Shown: positions 37,076 to 46,166, numbered from the stretch's first letter. The stretch is 64,000 bases of DNA from an uncultured Methanoregula sp. (GCF_963667735.1 NZ_OY763919.1:434001-498000); one strand, 5' to 3'. Program-made: numbers and translations. The notes: generated by a model not told the origin, from the letters alone.

Positions 37076-37834
37076 ATGGAAAAACCGGTTGCCATTTCCC
37101 GCCTGCAACCCGCTGGCGCTCTCAGGTTAATCTCCGGCCTATTCTGGATGATCCTTGCCTCCGCCGTGATGCTTGCGCTCCTCATTCTCCTGCTTCCTCA
37201 GCAAGTCTTCCTCGCGATGAGCAACTACCTGCAGATTATTACCGCACTGGTTGGAGCTGCTGCCATTGGTTATCTGTACTTCAGGTGCAGGAGTCACGGC
37301 CTCCTGCCCTATGCAGCAGGAGCCTTTGCCCTCTGGGGCATCTCGAACATTGCCTGGTACGTCAGCGTTGCCATGGGGATGCGGGCCTTGGTCTTCCCAA
37401 GCCTCATCGACATCGGGATTATTGCGTCGATTCTGATCCTGATGACTGCGTACCAGAACGGGCTCCCAAGAAAGCCTGCGGTCCCGCATATCATGATCGG
37501 CATTCTTGTTCTCGTCATCATCATTCCGGGAGGAATCATCCTTACTGCAGGGCTGTCGGTTGCCACATTCGTTACATTCCTTTATTTTTTTGCTTGCGGA
37601 TCGCTCATCATAACAGCCATCTCCCGCGGACTTCCTGGCCAGCCGTTCATTTTTGTCGGCACACTCCTTTTTGCAATTGCATTCCTGATCTACCCGGTTC
37701 GGGAACTGTTCTTCTCGACAAATCCCCTGTTATCCGTCATCGGGACGTTCGTTGCTGCCGGTTTGGCTCTCATAGTTCTCGGCATTATACGGTTTGCAAT
37801 AGATACGGCAGGCAACGCCCCCGCTTGCCATTGA
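37076..37834 (+). CDS. Multi-pass membrane protein, unknown
   Basis: 252 residues from ATG 37076; an in-frame TTG at 37031 is less likely. About seven predicted helices are joined by very short loops, with a conserved-looking CRSHGLLPYAAGAFALWGISN. The seven-helix count recalls the archaeal 7TM sensor modules that precede histidine kinases, but no kinase domain is attached. No family is recognised with confidence. Confidence 0.65.
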   Translation: MEKPVAISRLQPAGALRLISGLFWMILASAVMLALLILLLPQQVFLAMSNYLQIITALVGAAAIGYLYFRCRSHGLLPYAAGAFALWGISNIAWYVSVAMGMRALVFPSLIDIGIIASILILMTAYQNGLPRKPAVPHIMIGILVLVIIIPGGIILTAGLSVATFVTFLYFFACGSLIITAISRGLPGQPFIFVGTLLFAIAFLIYPVRELFFSTNPLLSVIGTFVAAGLALIVLGIIRFAIDTAGNAPACH

Positions 37835-37861
37835 ACAATTCACCCGGGGGGTGTTTGCATA

Positions 37862-38992
37862 TCATAACAGGGTCATCTGGCGGGCATCCGGCACTTCGAT
37901 AGATGAGAGACGAATCCCGAGAAGCCGGATCTTCCTCCCGTCATATAGGTCACAGAAGAGCGTCCGGGCACAGGTAATGAGGGCTGTTGGGTTGTTTGTA
38001 GAATGGGACAGGGTCCGGGATTTTGTCCGGGTAATAAAACCCTGGTAGCGGACTTTGATAGTCACCGTCCTGCACCGCAAGTCCTCTTCGGCAAGGGCCT
38101 GGCTGACGGTATCTGCAAGCATCCGGATAGTCCTCTCGATCTGCATCAGGTCATCGGTATCACACTCAAACGTGGTCTCACGGGAGATGGATCGTGCCTC
38201 TGTCTCTTCGCGTACTTCGCTTTCATCGATTCCCCGTACGGCGTTGAGCAGGGAGACGACACCGCGTCCGAACCGGGACACCAGCTTGCGGGAGTCGGCA
38301 TGGATGAGATCCGCTATGGTATGAATGCCAAGACGGGTTAATTCCGTTTCACTCTTTTCACCGATGCCCGGGATCTTCCGGACGGGAAGGGAGCCGAGAA
38401 CATTTTCCAGAAGTTCGGGTGTCACTACGGACAGTCCGTTGGGTTTTTTGAGATCCGATGCAATTTTTGCAACCGTTTTTCCGGGTCCTATCCCGATGGA
38501 ACAGGTGAGACCAAGACGGGATGCAATTGTTGACTGAATCCCGAGAGCGATTTTTTCGGCCTGCGAATAATCCCCAAGAGAGCTGATGTCAAGGAACGCT
38601 TCATCGATGCTTACCTGCTGAAGCGGGAAGCCGCACGACCGGAGGATTGCCATCACCGATTCCGAGACCGAGGAGTACAGGGCAAAATCCGGCCGGAGGA
38701 AGATAGCGTCAGGGCAGAGAATATATGCCTGGGATATCGGGAGTGCTGACCGGACACCAAATGTCCGGGCTTCGTACGAGCAGGTGCATACAACTCCCCT
38801 GCCCGTACCCTGTTTCGGGTCTGCACCAACAATGACCGGCTTCCCCCTTAGTTCGGGACATCTCTGCGTCTCTACGGAAGCATAGAAACTGTCCATATCC
38901 AGATGGAGGATGATCCGGGGAGAAGGGGGATCCGGGAATGACGGGGGAATACCCGAACCGGGGGATGCAGGGATTGGCGGAGCGGTAGTCAT
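37862..38992 (-). CDS. dinB: DNA polymerase IV (Y-family)
   Basis: 376 residues from ATG 38992. The open frame runs further upstream, but that part lies inside the Nre gene and is not coding. Catalytic motifs are LHLDMDSFYASVE and SIDEAFLDIS, with the helix-hairpin-helix KIPGIGEKSETELTRLGI. It copies past damaged bases. The extreme C-terminus, RQMTLL, looks like a short sliding-clamp peptide. It starts one base after the stop of the Nre gene, so the two form an operon. Confidence 0.96.
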   Translation of the reverse strand: MTTAPPIPASPGSGIPPSFPDPPSPRIILHLDMDSFYASVETQRCPELRGKPVIVGADPKQGTGRGVVCTCSYEARTFGVRSALPISQAYILCPDAIFLRPDFALYSSVSESVMAILRSCGFPLQQVSIDEAFLDISSLGDYSQAEKIALGIQSTIASRLGLTCSIGIGPGKTVAKIASDLKKPNGLSVVTPELLENVLGSLPVRKIPGIGEKSETELTRLGIHTIADLIHADSRKLVSRFGRGVVSLLNAVRGIDESEVREETEARSISRETTFECDTDDLMQIERTIRMLADTVSQALAEEDLRCRTVTIKVRYQGFITRTKSRTLSHSTNNPTALITCARTLFCDLYDGRKIRLLGIRLSSIEVPDARQMTLL

Positions 38993-38993
38993 A

Positions 38994-40169
38994 TCAGCGG
39001 GCCACCGGGACAAACTCAGCCAGGGTGCTTTGCCGCTGACGGAGCATAGTCCGGAGCAACGCACCTTCATCGATAAAACGCTGCATGGGGAGAGTAAACT
39101 TTTCAGAGATATGCAAAAGAGCCGATCGGATATCCTCAAACTCCGTTGCCTTCTGCAGCATGGCGGAACGAACATTTTCCCTGACATTGAACACACCGAG
39201 CGGCACATACCCATGGAGGGCTTCGCGGACAACGATAGCCCCTGCCTGTTTCTGTTCCTTTGCCAGGGCTTCGAGAACGGCCATCTTGCAGGAATAATAA
39301 CAGCCGCCAAGAGGGGAGTACTCTGTTTTTTTCTTTGTCCCTTCATGGTCCGAGAAGACGTACTCCTCATCTGCGAGAACGTGGAGGAATGCCTCCGACC
39401 ACTCATACTGCCAGCCGGTTGGCATCAGGATCACCGCGTAATTGTTGTTGAGACTGGAAAATTCGTGGACACGGAACGTATCGATGACCGGGCATTTTTT
39501 CACATCGCTTAACAGTCTGTCGCCAATCAGGGTATCGCAGGCAGTGATCGACCAGCGTGTGGGAACCAGATGCCGGGCCTGACCCCTTCCCATAACCCCT
39601 GTTGAGAACGCTTTCTGGATGCTTGAAAAAGGGAGCCCCTTTTTATGAAGATCGATGACGGCATCCCGCGCATACAGATCGGTATCATAATAGACCTTCT
39701 CGAGCTGGGGATCCCACTTCCCTGCTTCGATATCGAACCGTTCAACCTGGGCGCTTGGCCCAAACGGAGTGTGTTCTTCGGAGAATGACTGGCCAGCGGG
39801 AGCATTCGTGAAACTGACCTCGCTCTCAAGGGAGGTGGCTGACAGCGTGATCTCCTGGAGTTTCTCCACGAACCGGTTGTCGAGATCCTGAGCATGAACC
39901 TGGTGCTTGCCCCGGATCAGGTTCAGACGGTAGCCAATGATCTCTTCCTGGGACCTGTTTTCGGGGATCCAAGCTTCGGGCATGTCCATGACAGAAGTAT
40001 CCCCGTGTACTGGAGTTACCATGGGGCCGGCATAGACATCTGGGTAATTCCAGCTGCCAATGAAAACCGAGGGAGGGGAACTGCCTTCCAGTTCTTTTCC
40101 CACATCAACAGAGTGCATCGACATCGTGGACGCAGTGAGCTGCCGAAGGTACGCACCTTTCCCGATCAT
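38994..40169 (-). CDS. Nre family DNA repair protein
   Basis: 391 residues from ATG 40169. Family marks are [31 protein letters not shown] and a C-terminal block rich in conserved Tyr and Cys ([16 protein letters not shown]). The C-terminus ends [13 protein letters not shown], which fits the PCNA-binding pattern Q-x-x-L-x-x-F. The N-terminal zinc finger of NreA is absent, so it is closer to NreB. Nre proteins protect archaea against DNA-crosslinking damage. It is co-transcribed with dinB. Confidence 0.9.
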   Translation of the reverse strand: MIGKGAYLRQLTASTMSMHSVDVGKELEGSSPPSVFIGSWNYPDVYAGPMVTPVHGDTSVMDMPEAWIPENRSQEEIIGYRLNLIRGKHQVHAQDLDNRFVEKLQEITLSATSLESEVSFTNAPAGQSFSEEHTPFGPSAQVERFDIEAGKWDPQLEKVYYDTDLYARDAVIDLHKKGLPFSSIQKAFSTGVMGRGQARHLVPTRWSITACDTLIGDRLLSDVKKCPVIDTFRVHEFSSLNNNYAVILMPTGWQYEWSEAFLHVLADEEYVFSDHEGTKKKTEYSPLGGCYYSCKMAVLEALAKEQKQAGAIVVREALHGYVPLGVFNVRENVRSAMLQKATEFEDIRSALLHISEKFTLPMQRFIDEGALLRTMLRQRQSTLAEFVPVAR

Positions 40170-40248
40170 TTCAGATAGTCCGTTGGAACCGGGAGGGTTT
40201 AAGGGAGAGACCGTGCGGAGAGAAAGTGAAAGGAAAGCCAGGAGAAGC

Positions 40249-40257
40249 AAAATATAT
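40249..40257 (+). promoter_or_regulatory. TATA box of the aIF-1A gene
   Basis: AAAATATAT lies about 70 bp before the proposed ATT start. Transcription would begin near 40280, leaving a leader of about 45 nt that contains the AGGAG ribosome site. This excludes a leaderless start at the downstream TTG. Confidence 0.55.
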
Positions 40258-40312
40258 CCTGCACTTCCCGCTCAATACATACCTTCATCGTATCGCACAT
40301 CAATGATATAGC

Positions 40313-40317
40313 AGGAG
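40313..40317 (+). promoter_or_regulatory. Ribosome binding site that decides the aIF-1A start
   Basis: AGGAG, with 8 bases between it and the ATT at 40326, has the usual archaeal spacing. No ATG, GTG or TTG in the aIF-1A frame lies between the upstream TGA (40227) and the TTG at 40404. Confidence 0.6.
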
Positions 40318-40325
40318 TTGTCTGC

Positions 40326-40658
40326 ATTAGAAATACAACCAGTGACGATGAATTTAACCCGAACGCAGTAAACGAAGATGGTACCCCGGTTGTCAGGGTA
40401 AGATTGCCCAGAAAATGGAACAATGAGCAATTTGCCATGGCAGAACTGATGATGGGGGCAAACCATATCCGGGTCCGGTGCCATGACGGCGTGACCCGCA
40501 TGGGGAGAATCAAAGGAAAGATCAAAAAACGAGCCTGGATCCGGGAAGGGGATATCGTTCTCATCACCCCGTGGTCGTTCCAGGACGAGAAATGCGATAT
40601 CATCTACCGCTATCTTCCCCCCCAGGCAGACTGGTTGAGGAAGAACCGGTACCTCTAA
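40326..40658 (+). CDS. Translation initiation factor aIF-1A, probable ATT start
   Basis: 110 residues if translation starts at the ATT. The OB-fold core is clear: RVRLPRKWNNEQF, then VRCHDGVTRMGRIKGKIKKR, then REGDIVLITPWSFQDEKCD and WLRKNRYL. The first standard start codon in frame is TTG 40404. Starting there would cut into RLPRK and leave only 84 residues, shorter than the usual 95-110. The in-frame upstream sequence codes NTTSDDEFNPNAVNEDG, a credible acidic N-terminal tail. aIF-1A helps place initiator tRNA in the ribosomal P site. The gene is divergent from the Nre operon. Confidence 0.85.
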   Translation: MRNTTSDDEFNPNAVNEDGTPVVRVRLPRKWNNEQFAMAELMMGANHIRVRCHDGVTRMGRIKGKIKKRAWIREGDIVLITPWSFQDEKCDIIYRYLPPQADWLRKNRYL

Positions 40659-40660
40659 TC

Positions 40661-40666
40661 TTTTTT
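40661..40666 (+). terminator. T tract after aIF-1A
   Basis: Six T directly follow the stop codon (TAATC then TTTTTT), a typical archaeal terminator position. Confidence 0.4.
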
Positions 40667-40766
40667 ATTCCTTCAACCGGAATGCAGGTTTTTTCCTGCG
40701 CATTTACTTACAATACGCAGGATTCACATCTGAATTCTAAAAAAGAATAATTCCGCACAACACCCG

Positions 40767-41249
40767 CTATTTTCGCACGCTGTACCCGTTGCGAATGAGA
40801 ATTTTGATCATCTCAGTCTCCCAGATCGCATCGTCCGGCTCCTTATGGTTCTCGATACAGGTATCCCAGAGAGTCGTGAGATGAGTGTCTTCTGATATGA
40901 GCGTCCGAATGTACATGATCCGCCCGACCCGTCTTCCCTGAGGGTTGAGAATGAGCAGACGCCAGCACCCGTAATCCTGACATATCTCCGGCCGGGTCAG
41001 GTGAACCGTGCAGTAGGCCAGCTCGCTTCCAGGCTGGTGGCGGAAGAACGGGCAGGCTTCCGGGATTTTCTCAAAGATGCTCTTGTCATCGAAGAGCTCC
41101 CGTTTATCCGAATCGATCTCAACCGGGGTCTTCTCTCCGGTATACTGGTTGTAGATCAGGAACCGGTAATCCCCGTACGATTCCATGATCGAATGGACTA
41201 GCCCAAGGTGGCTGCAACATTCCCCGCACTGGAAGCACTCAAATGCCAT
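40767..41249 (-). CDS. YkgJ-type cysteine cluster protein, short form
   Basis: 160 residues. The N-terminal motif FECFQCGECCSHLG and later ACPFFRHQPG, YCTVHLTRPEICQDYGC give the cysteine pattern of the YkgJ/UPF0153 family. The C-terminal third is helical with no cysteine. It starts 14 bp after the stop of the RMD1-like gene on the same strand, so the two are co-transcribed. Family function unknown; a second member occurs at 28407. Confidence 0.85.
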   Translation of the reverse strand: MAFECFQCGECCSHLGLVHSIMESYGDYRFLIYNQYTGEKTPVEIDSDKRELFDDKSIFEKIPEACPFFRHQPGSELAYCTVHLTRPEICQDYGCWRLLILNPQGRRVGRIMYIRTLISEDTHLTTLWDTCIENHKEPDDAIWETEMIKILIRNGYSVRK

Positions 41250-41263
41250 GGGTCCAGAGCCCC

Positions 41264-42325
41264 CTATCGCAGGGTTTGCCAGATCGCAAGCACAAACTCA
41301 AGCGCAATGAGGATGATGATCACCCATTCGAGGAAATTGGAATGCTGGATCCGGACCTCATCGGAGAGCATCGAGTAGTTCTCCCGGATCACATCGATCT
41401 TCCGGCTCACGCTCTCGCTCCAGAGACCGCTCCGGAGCACCTTGAGGGCTGTTGCGTATACCCGGGCGTAATAGACATCCTCGGTGACTTTGATGAGGTT
41501 GTTGACCTTCTCGATGACTTCGGAGACCTCGGCGTACGTTTCCATCTGTTTTGCCATGATCGCATGGTACTGACGGCTCCTGCGGAACTGCGACTGCCGG
41601 TCCGCATGCTCGATGTCGTCGTACATCTTCTCCATCTCGCGGGTCAGCTCCCGGTCATAGTACCGGAGCTCCAGCACCTGGACGTTGGCAAACTCAATGA
41701 GATCGATGAGATCCGTTGGGCTGTCGGGACTGCAGAGCAGAGCTGAGTCCCAGGAAAGTACTGCAAGATCATCTGGAGTGTAGCTGAGCGAGTTTTTAAG
41801 GATCTCTTCGCGTATCTGGGATGATATGATAGTCTTCTCTCCTATGAGCAGGGCAACCGGGTCAATGGAATCATCGCGCCGGTCCGTAATGTAGATGGTA
41901 TAATCTTCGTAAAAATCAGGATTGATGGCGAAGTTCTTGATATGCGGGCGCACAATCTCGCCCAGGGTCTTGAGGTACTGGACATAGAATTCCGAGAGTC
42001 CCTCCTGGCCTGCAAACAGGAACGCAATCTCTTCGAGTTCAGAATAATCCGCATCCGGGTTCTCGTACACGAAACAGAAACTGATAGCGCCGATATCATA
42101 GACATGGGCTACAACAGAGAACTCAAACGTCCTGCCGTCCCGTTCCACCCGGATGGGGTGCATCTGGATCAGAAGCGGCGGGTCTTCGAGCATGATGGAC
42201 TTGGGTTTGACCCGGACAAAACTGGTCCTTGCAGTAAAATAACTCTGGGCAAGCGCCCGCTCAAGCCAGTCGAGATCGATCTCTCGGCCAATATCATAGA
42301 TCCGGTAAAAACGGAGACTTATCAT
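41264..42325 (-). CDS. RMD1/DUF155-like membrane-tail protein
   Basis: 353 residues from ATG 42325, supported by GGAGG seven bases upstream. The order is a mixed alpha/beta N-terminal domain (FTARTSFVRVKPKSIM, VVAHVYDIGAISF), a long charged coiled coil (about 210-310, RELTREMEKMYDDIE) and one C-terminal membrane helix (WVIIILIALEFVLAIW). This is the RMD1/DUF155 plan known from yeast mitochondria and some bacteria. It is probably held on the inner face of the membrane. It is the first gene of a two-gene operon with the short YkgJ protein. Confidence 0.72.
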   Translation of the reverse strand: MISLRFYRIYDIGREIDLDWLERALAQSYFTARTSFVRVKPKSIMLEDPPLLIQMHPIRVERDGRTFEFSVVAHVYDIGAISFCFVYENPDADYSELEEIAFLFAGQEGLSEFYVQYLKTLGEIVRPHIKNFAINPDFYEDYTIYITDRRDDSIDPVALLIGEKTIISSQIREEILKNSLSYTPDDLAVLSWDSALLCSPDSPTDLIDLIEFANVQVLELRYYDRELTREMEKMYDDIEHADRQSQFRRSRQYHAIMAKQMETYAEVSEVIEKVNNLIKVTEDVYYARVYATALKVLRSGLWSESVSRKIDVIRENYSMLSDEVRIQHSNFLEWVIIILIALEFVLAIWQTLR

Positions 42326-42494
42326 GGCTTTTCCTCCTTCCGGCACGATACCTTAGTGTCTGCAATAATGAACAACCATGGAGATGATAAACCATTGCCA
42401 GAAATGGCAGCAGAATGCAATAAAAACGCCATTTTTAACGTGTTTACAGATTCTGCACTGCGGGTCGCGGGAATGAAAATTTGTTCTGAAAAAG

Positions 42495-42517
42495 AATAGT
42501 TCATCAAAAGAACTATT
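42495..42517. promoter_or_regulatory. Operator-like palindrome 1 upstream of the MarR gene
   Basis: AATAGTTC, seven spacer bases, GAACTATT: a perfect 8-bp inverted repeat 35 bp before the MarR start. The size fits binding by a winged-helix dimer. Confidence 0.55.
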
Positions 42518-42523
42518 AGCCGA

Positions 42524-42540
42524 TGGAATAAAGTATTCCA
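42524..42540. promoter_or_regulatory. Operator-like palindrome 2 upstream of the MarR gene
   Basis: TGGAATA-AAG-TATTCCA: a perfect 7-bp inverted repeat with a 3-bp centre, 11 bp before the MarR ATG. It overlaps the place where the ribosome or RNA polymerase must act, so binding would block expression. Confidence 0.55.
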
Positions 42541-42551
42541 TGTGAGCGAGA

Positions 42552-42989
42552 ATGACGGATGACACCAGGGACAGAGTTGCTGCCAGCTTCCTTGCTCTCA
42601 TACCTTTGTTCCACAAGCAGATCTTCAATGTCTGCCATGGCATTTCCGGCATGAAGGCGGCCCAGTACCGGGTCCTCGGGATCCTGAAGAAAACCGGGCC
42701 GCTCTCAATGTCGGAGATCGGGAGGCGCCTGTATATCTCTAAACCGTACATGACCGCGCTTGTCGATTCGCTGATAGAGAACCACTGGGTTGAACGGCAG
42801 CAGGATACGGCAGACCGGCGGGTCATTCGGATCATGATCACACCGTCCGGAAAAAAACACCTCAGACAACTGCTGGAAATGTACAAAAACGATCTAAAAA
42901 ACCGTCTCGGGAACCTGGAAGAGGATGAAATTGAGCAGTTTTGTGAATCCCTTGAACACCTGCAGGCAATTCTGACAAAGATCGAATGA
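42552..42989 (+). CDS. MarR-family transcription regulator
   Basis: 145 residues. The winged helix-turn-helix is residues 35-100, with MKAAQYRVLGILKKTG, LSMSEIGRRLYISKPYMTALVDSL (recognition helix) and the wing QQDTADRRVIRI. Flanking helices form the dimer part. It is the first gene of a three-gene operon with an ABC exporter. Two palindromes immediately upstream suggest autoregulation, the common arrangement for MarR-controlled drug export. Confidence 0.92.
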   Translation: MTDDTRDRVAASFLALIPLFHKQIFNVCHGISGMKAAQYRVLGILKKTGPLSMSEIGRRLYISKPYMTALVDSLIENHWVERQQDTADRRVIRIMITPSGKKHLRQLLEMYKNDLKNRLGNLEEDEIEQFCESLEHLQAILTKIE

Positions 42990-42996
42990 GAGGTGA

Positions 42997-44106
42997 ATGA
43001 TGGAAACACAGCAGCCATATCGATCAGAGACTCCGGTTGCAGAGATCGGCACAGAGCCTGGAACGGAATCTGGGCCGATGTACGGGAATCCCGATGGATC
43101 CGGGCTCCAGGAGGATAACATCATCCGGATCGAGCATCTGACAAAAATTTTCCGGGGCAAAATAAAAACCGTTACCGCCGTCTCCGATGTCACGTTCAAT
43201 GTAAAACGCGGGGAGATCTTCGGCCTCCTGGGACCGAACGGCGCCGGTAAGAGTACCCTGATACGCATTCTTACAACCATTCTTTCTCCTACATCGGGTT
43301 CTGCGTATCTCAATAATTACGATATAACACGGTTCCCAGAAAACGTGAGGAGCATCATAGGGGTCTGCCCGCAGAACAGCACGCTCGACGTTGAACTCAC
43401 GGCTTACGACAATCTTGATTTTTACGGAAGACTGGTCAATGTCCCCGACGATATTCTCGATAAGAGGATCTGGGAACTCCTCGAGATGACGGAACTCACC
43501 GACAGGGCCCATGTAAGAGTGGGTACGTTCTCCGGGGGAATGCGGAGGAAACTGGAGATTGTACGGGCCTTCATCCACCACCCGCTCATTCTTTTTCTCG
43601 ATGAACCGACCATCGGCCTGGACCCGGAAGCTCGACGGGAGGTCTGGCAGCAGATCTCGGACCTGAACAGCGAGAGAACCACCATCATCTTGACAACGCA
43701 CTACATGGACGAGGCAGAAAAACTTTGCAACCGGATCGCCTTTGTGGACAAGGGCAGGCTTGTTGCTCTCGACACCCTGGAGAATCTCAAACTCCATCTG
43801 CCTGCAGGGGATCTCATTGAGATCGGAGTTGAAAGAATAGATGACAACCTCGTTCCGGCGATTCTTGCCAATCCCCTGATCAATTCGGCAGAGATCCAGG
43901 GAAACAGGATCGTGATATCCGCAAGGAACGGCAGCAAAGTCCTTCCCGCACTCATCACGATATTCGAGAATAATGAGGTTCCCATGACCTCCATCTCCAT
44001 CCATTCACCATCCCTTGAAGATATTTTCCTCTATGTCACCGGGAGCAAACTGGAGGATGGGAATACCAGCGATCAGAAACAGGCGGCCGGAGGAAAAACC
44101 CGATGA
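42997..44106 (+). CDS. ABC exporter ATPase, DrrA-like
   Basis: 369 residues; tandem ATGs at 42997 and 43000 follow AGGTGA. A 40-residue N-terminal extension precedes the ATPase core with Walker A GPNGAGKST, signature FSGGMRRK, Walker B LILFLDEPT and the D-loop GLDP. A C-terminal domain of about 100 residues (LEIGVERIDDN-type) follows, as in DrrA/NodI-type ATPases. It starts 8 bp after the MarR stop. It powers the permease encoded next, probably exporting a drug or lipid-like compound. Confidence 0.93.
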   Translation: MMETQQPYRSETPVAEIGTEPGTESGPMYGNPDGSGLQEDNIIRIEHLTKIFRGKIKTVTAVSDVTFNVKRGEIFGLLGPNGAGKSTLIRILTTILSPTSGSAYLNNYDITRFPENVRSIIGVCPQNSTLDVELTAYDNLDFYGRLVNVPDDILDKRIWELLEMTELTDRAHVRVGTFSGGMRRKLEIVRAFIHHPLILFLDEPTIGLDPEARREVWQQISDLNSERTTIILTTHYMDEAEKLCNRIAFVDKGRLVALDTLENLKLHLPAGDLIEIGVERIDDNLVPAILANPLINSAEIQGNRIVISARNGSKVLPALITIFENNEVPMTSISIHSPSLEDIFLYVTGSKLEDGNTSDQKQAAGGKTR

Positions 44107-45191
44107 TACGCGGTGCTGTTGCAATCTTCAACCGGGACTTTAAAAAATTCCTAAGCAACCCGTTTGTTGTCATCATGACCCTGATGATGCCCATCATGTA
44201 CCTGGTCATCTTCGGTAATGCCATGGGTGGCACCATCAGCCATATTCCGGTAGCGATTGTTCAGGAGGGCCCGCCGTACACGGATACACCGTTATTCATC
44301 GAAGGGTCATATGAGCTCAATCACATTGCCCAGAAAGACGACCCCAAACTCCTGGATACAAAAGTGTACACCGACGAGATCGCGGCAAAAAACGATCTGG
44401 CAAAGGGGATTGTCACGGCCGTTATCGTCTTTCCCTCTTCAGTGTCAAACGATCATGCGATCCGTCTGTACGTGGACAGTTCGGATTCCGTAACACCCTC
44501 GCTGGTGGAGGCCGCGGTCAACCGTGTCCTTCTCAAAATAGGGGCATTCAACCCGGTACAAGTTACCAAGATTTACGGGGATATCAAGTACATCCAGTTC
44601 TTCGGGGTCGGTGTGATCATGATGGCCATCTTCACGTCAACGATGTTTGGCGGGGGAATCGCCCTCATCCGCGACAGGGAGGCGGGTATCCATGAAGGGT
44701 ACCTGGTCACACCGGTCAAACGGACCAGTATCATCGCCGGCATCATCTCAAGCGGAACGGTCAGGGCATTTATTGCAGGTTTTACCATTTTTATCATCGA
44801 TATTCTCATTACCGGAATTGTGATAAGGACTCTCAATGAATTCTTCCTTGCAATGCTGGTGATCCTGATTGCCTGTGTGGGCGTGACGAGTCTGGTGGTC
44901 TCGTTCGCATCTCGGTTTTCCGCCCAGCAGGAGTACGCCTCAGTGGTTGCATTCCTCAACCTGATCCTGTTCATGACCTCGGGGGCCTTCTACCCGGTCA
45001 TCGGTATGCCGGAATGGCTCCGATGGCTCACGGTCATCAATCCCGAATATTACGGTGTTGATGCCCTGAGGGGAATCATCCTCCGTGGCCAGGGACTCGA
45101 TGTTATCGGCATTGACCTTTTGGCGCTGATGATCTTTTCCGGAGCAATGTTCATTCTCGGTATCGTGACCTACCGCAGGACCCTTGAGTGA
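44103..45191 (+). CDS. ABC-2 type permease, DrrB-like
   Basis: 362 residues. It overlaps the ATPase gene by 4 bp (ATGA). One N-terminal helix (VVIMTLMMPIMYLVIFGNAM) is followed by an outer domain of about 140 residues and then five helices. This YhhJ/DrrB-like plan includes the family's LIRDREAGIHEGYLVTP and AFYPVIGMPEWLRWL. It forms the membrane channel of the exporter. An 18-bp palindrome lies 52 bp after its stop. Confidence 0.92.
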   Translation: MIRGAVAIFNRDFKKFLSNPFVVIMTLMMPIMYLVIFGNAMGGTISHIPVAIVQEGPPYTDTPLFIEGSYELNHIAQKDDPKLLDTKVYTDEIAAKNDLAKGIVTAVIVFPSSVSNDHAIRLYVDSSDSVTPSLVEAAVNRVLLKIGAFNPVQVTKIYGDIKYIQFFGVGVIMMAIFTSTMFGGGIALIRDREAGIHEGYLVTPVKRTSIIAGIISSGTVRAFIAGFTIFIIDILITGIVIRTLNEFFLAMLVILIACVGVTSLVVSFASRFSAQQEYASVVAFLNLILFMTSGAFYPVIGMPEWLRWLTVINPEYYGVDALRGIILRGQGLDVIGIDLLALMIFSGAMFILGIVTYRRTLE

Positions 45192-45242
45192 TTCAAAACC
45201 CATTTTTCGGATCACAATGGTCGTTATAATAGCCAAGTGTCG

Positions 45243-45260
45243 CCGGTATCCGGATACCGG
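45243..45260. other. 18-bp perfect palindrome downstream of the exporter operon
   Basis: CCGGTATCCGGATACCGG has no spacer, so it suits protein binding to DNA better than an RNA hairpin. A second short palindrome, TACGAT-TT-ATCGTA, lies near 45310. Confidence 0.4.
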
Positions 45261-45410
45261 ACATTCCTGAAACCACTCATCGTACCCTGAAATACAATCG
45301 AAACAACCGTACGATTTATCGTATCGATGGGAGTTTTGAAAATGCGCTAAAAGTCAATGCCAAATGCATCGCAACCCGTGGAACATCATCCGATAATAAA
45401 AAAAGAAAAG

Positions 45411-46166
45411 TTATTTGCGGGTGATCAGCACAGCCGCAAGGGCCCCGAAGATCAGCGCAACGCCGGTCACTTCCAGGGGAAGAGGAGACTTGGTTTTGGC
45501 AGGGACGGGAGTACCTGCGGGAGCGGCAGTATCCGCTACCTTGGGGGTTGATGCTGACGGGGAAAGAAGGTTGAATGTGAGCTTGGTATAGACATCGTCT
45601 CCTCCCTGATTGTTGATGGCATCGGAAAGTGCCGCTGCAGCTGCTGCATCCTGGACACTGCCGGTTCCGGTGAAGGTGAAGATGGTTTTACCAGTCTGGG
45701 TGTTAACAACCTGGCCAGAGTACTGCCCGGAGGAATTCATGGTGATCCCAAACATCCCGTCAGGTCCCGGGCTCTGGACAAAGATATAGTAGGTTGCTGC
45801 AGGAAGACCTGTCGTATCATAAGTCTTCGAGAATGTGCCGTCGGCTTTGACGGGGACGGTCGAGACATTGACGTAATTCCCGGCAAAGATCCAGATCTGG
45901 ACTCCAGCCGTAAGGTTGGCACCGGAAGAGACGCCGCTGATGGTGACCGGTGTTCCGATCACGGCATCGCCGGGGGAGACCGTTGCCGACACAAAAGGCT
46001 TTGCAGGAGCAACAACTGCTGCGGCGGTTGTTGCTGAGGCAGCTGCCGTTGTGGAAGCTGCCGGTTCCGCTGCGGCGGAAACAGCACCAGATACCGGTAT
46101 TATCAGGAAAGCGATGAGCAGGAGTACTGCGCATGCGGCAAGGCCGCTTGAACGAGACATATCCAT
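45411..46166 (-). CDS. Secreted surface protein with C-terminal anchor
   Basis: 251 residues from ATG 46166 or 46160. The signal peptide is about residues 1-28 (LLLIAFLIIPVSG), followed by an Ala/Thr-rich spacer. A beta-sandwich-like region carries VTISGVSSGANLTAGVQIWIF and YYIFVQSPGPDGMFGI, then comes a further domain (ALSDAINNQGGDDVYTKL). A short stalk and a terminal helix with RK complete it. It resembles the DUF3821-type proteins of Methanomicrobiales, as does the one at 31511. Role unknown; probably part of the cell envelope. Confidence 0.75.
   Translation of the reverse strand: MDMSRSSGLAACAVLLLIAFLIIPVSGAVSAAAEPAASTTAAASATTAAAVVAPAKPFVSATVSPGDAVIGTPVTISGVSSGANLTAGVQIWIFAGNYVNVSTVPVKADGTFSKTYDTTGLPAATYYIFVQSPGPDGMFGITMNSSGQYSGQVVNTQTGKTIFTFTGTGSVQDAAAAAALSDAINNQGGDDVYTKLTFNLLSPSASTPKVADTAAPAGTPVPAKTKSPLPLEVTGVALIFGALAAVLITRK

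Noticed and set aside
43024..44004. A 326-residue minus-strand open frame opposite the DrrA-like ATPase
   Set aside because: The plus strand carries Walker A, signature and Walker B motifs in the right order, and the antisense frame has none.
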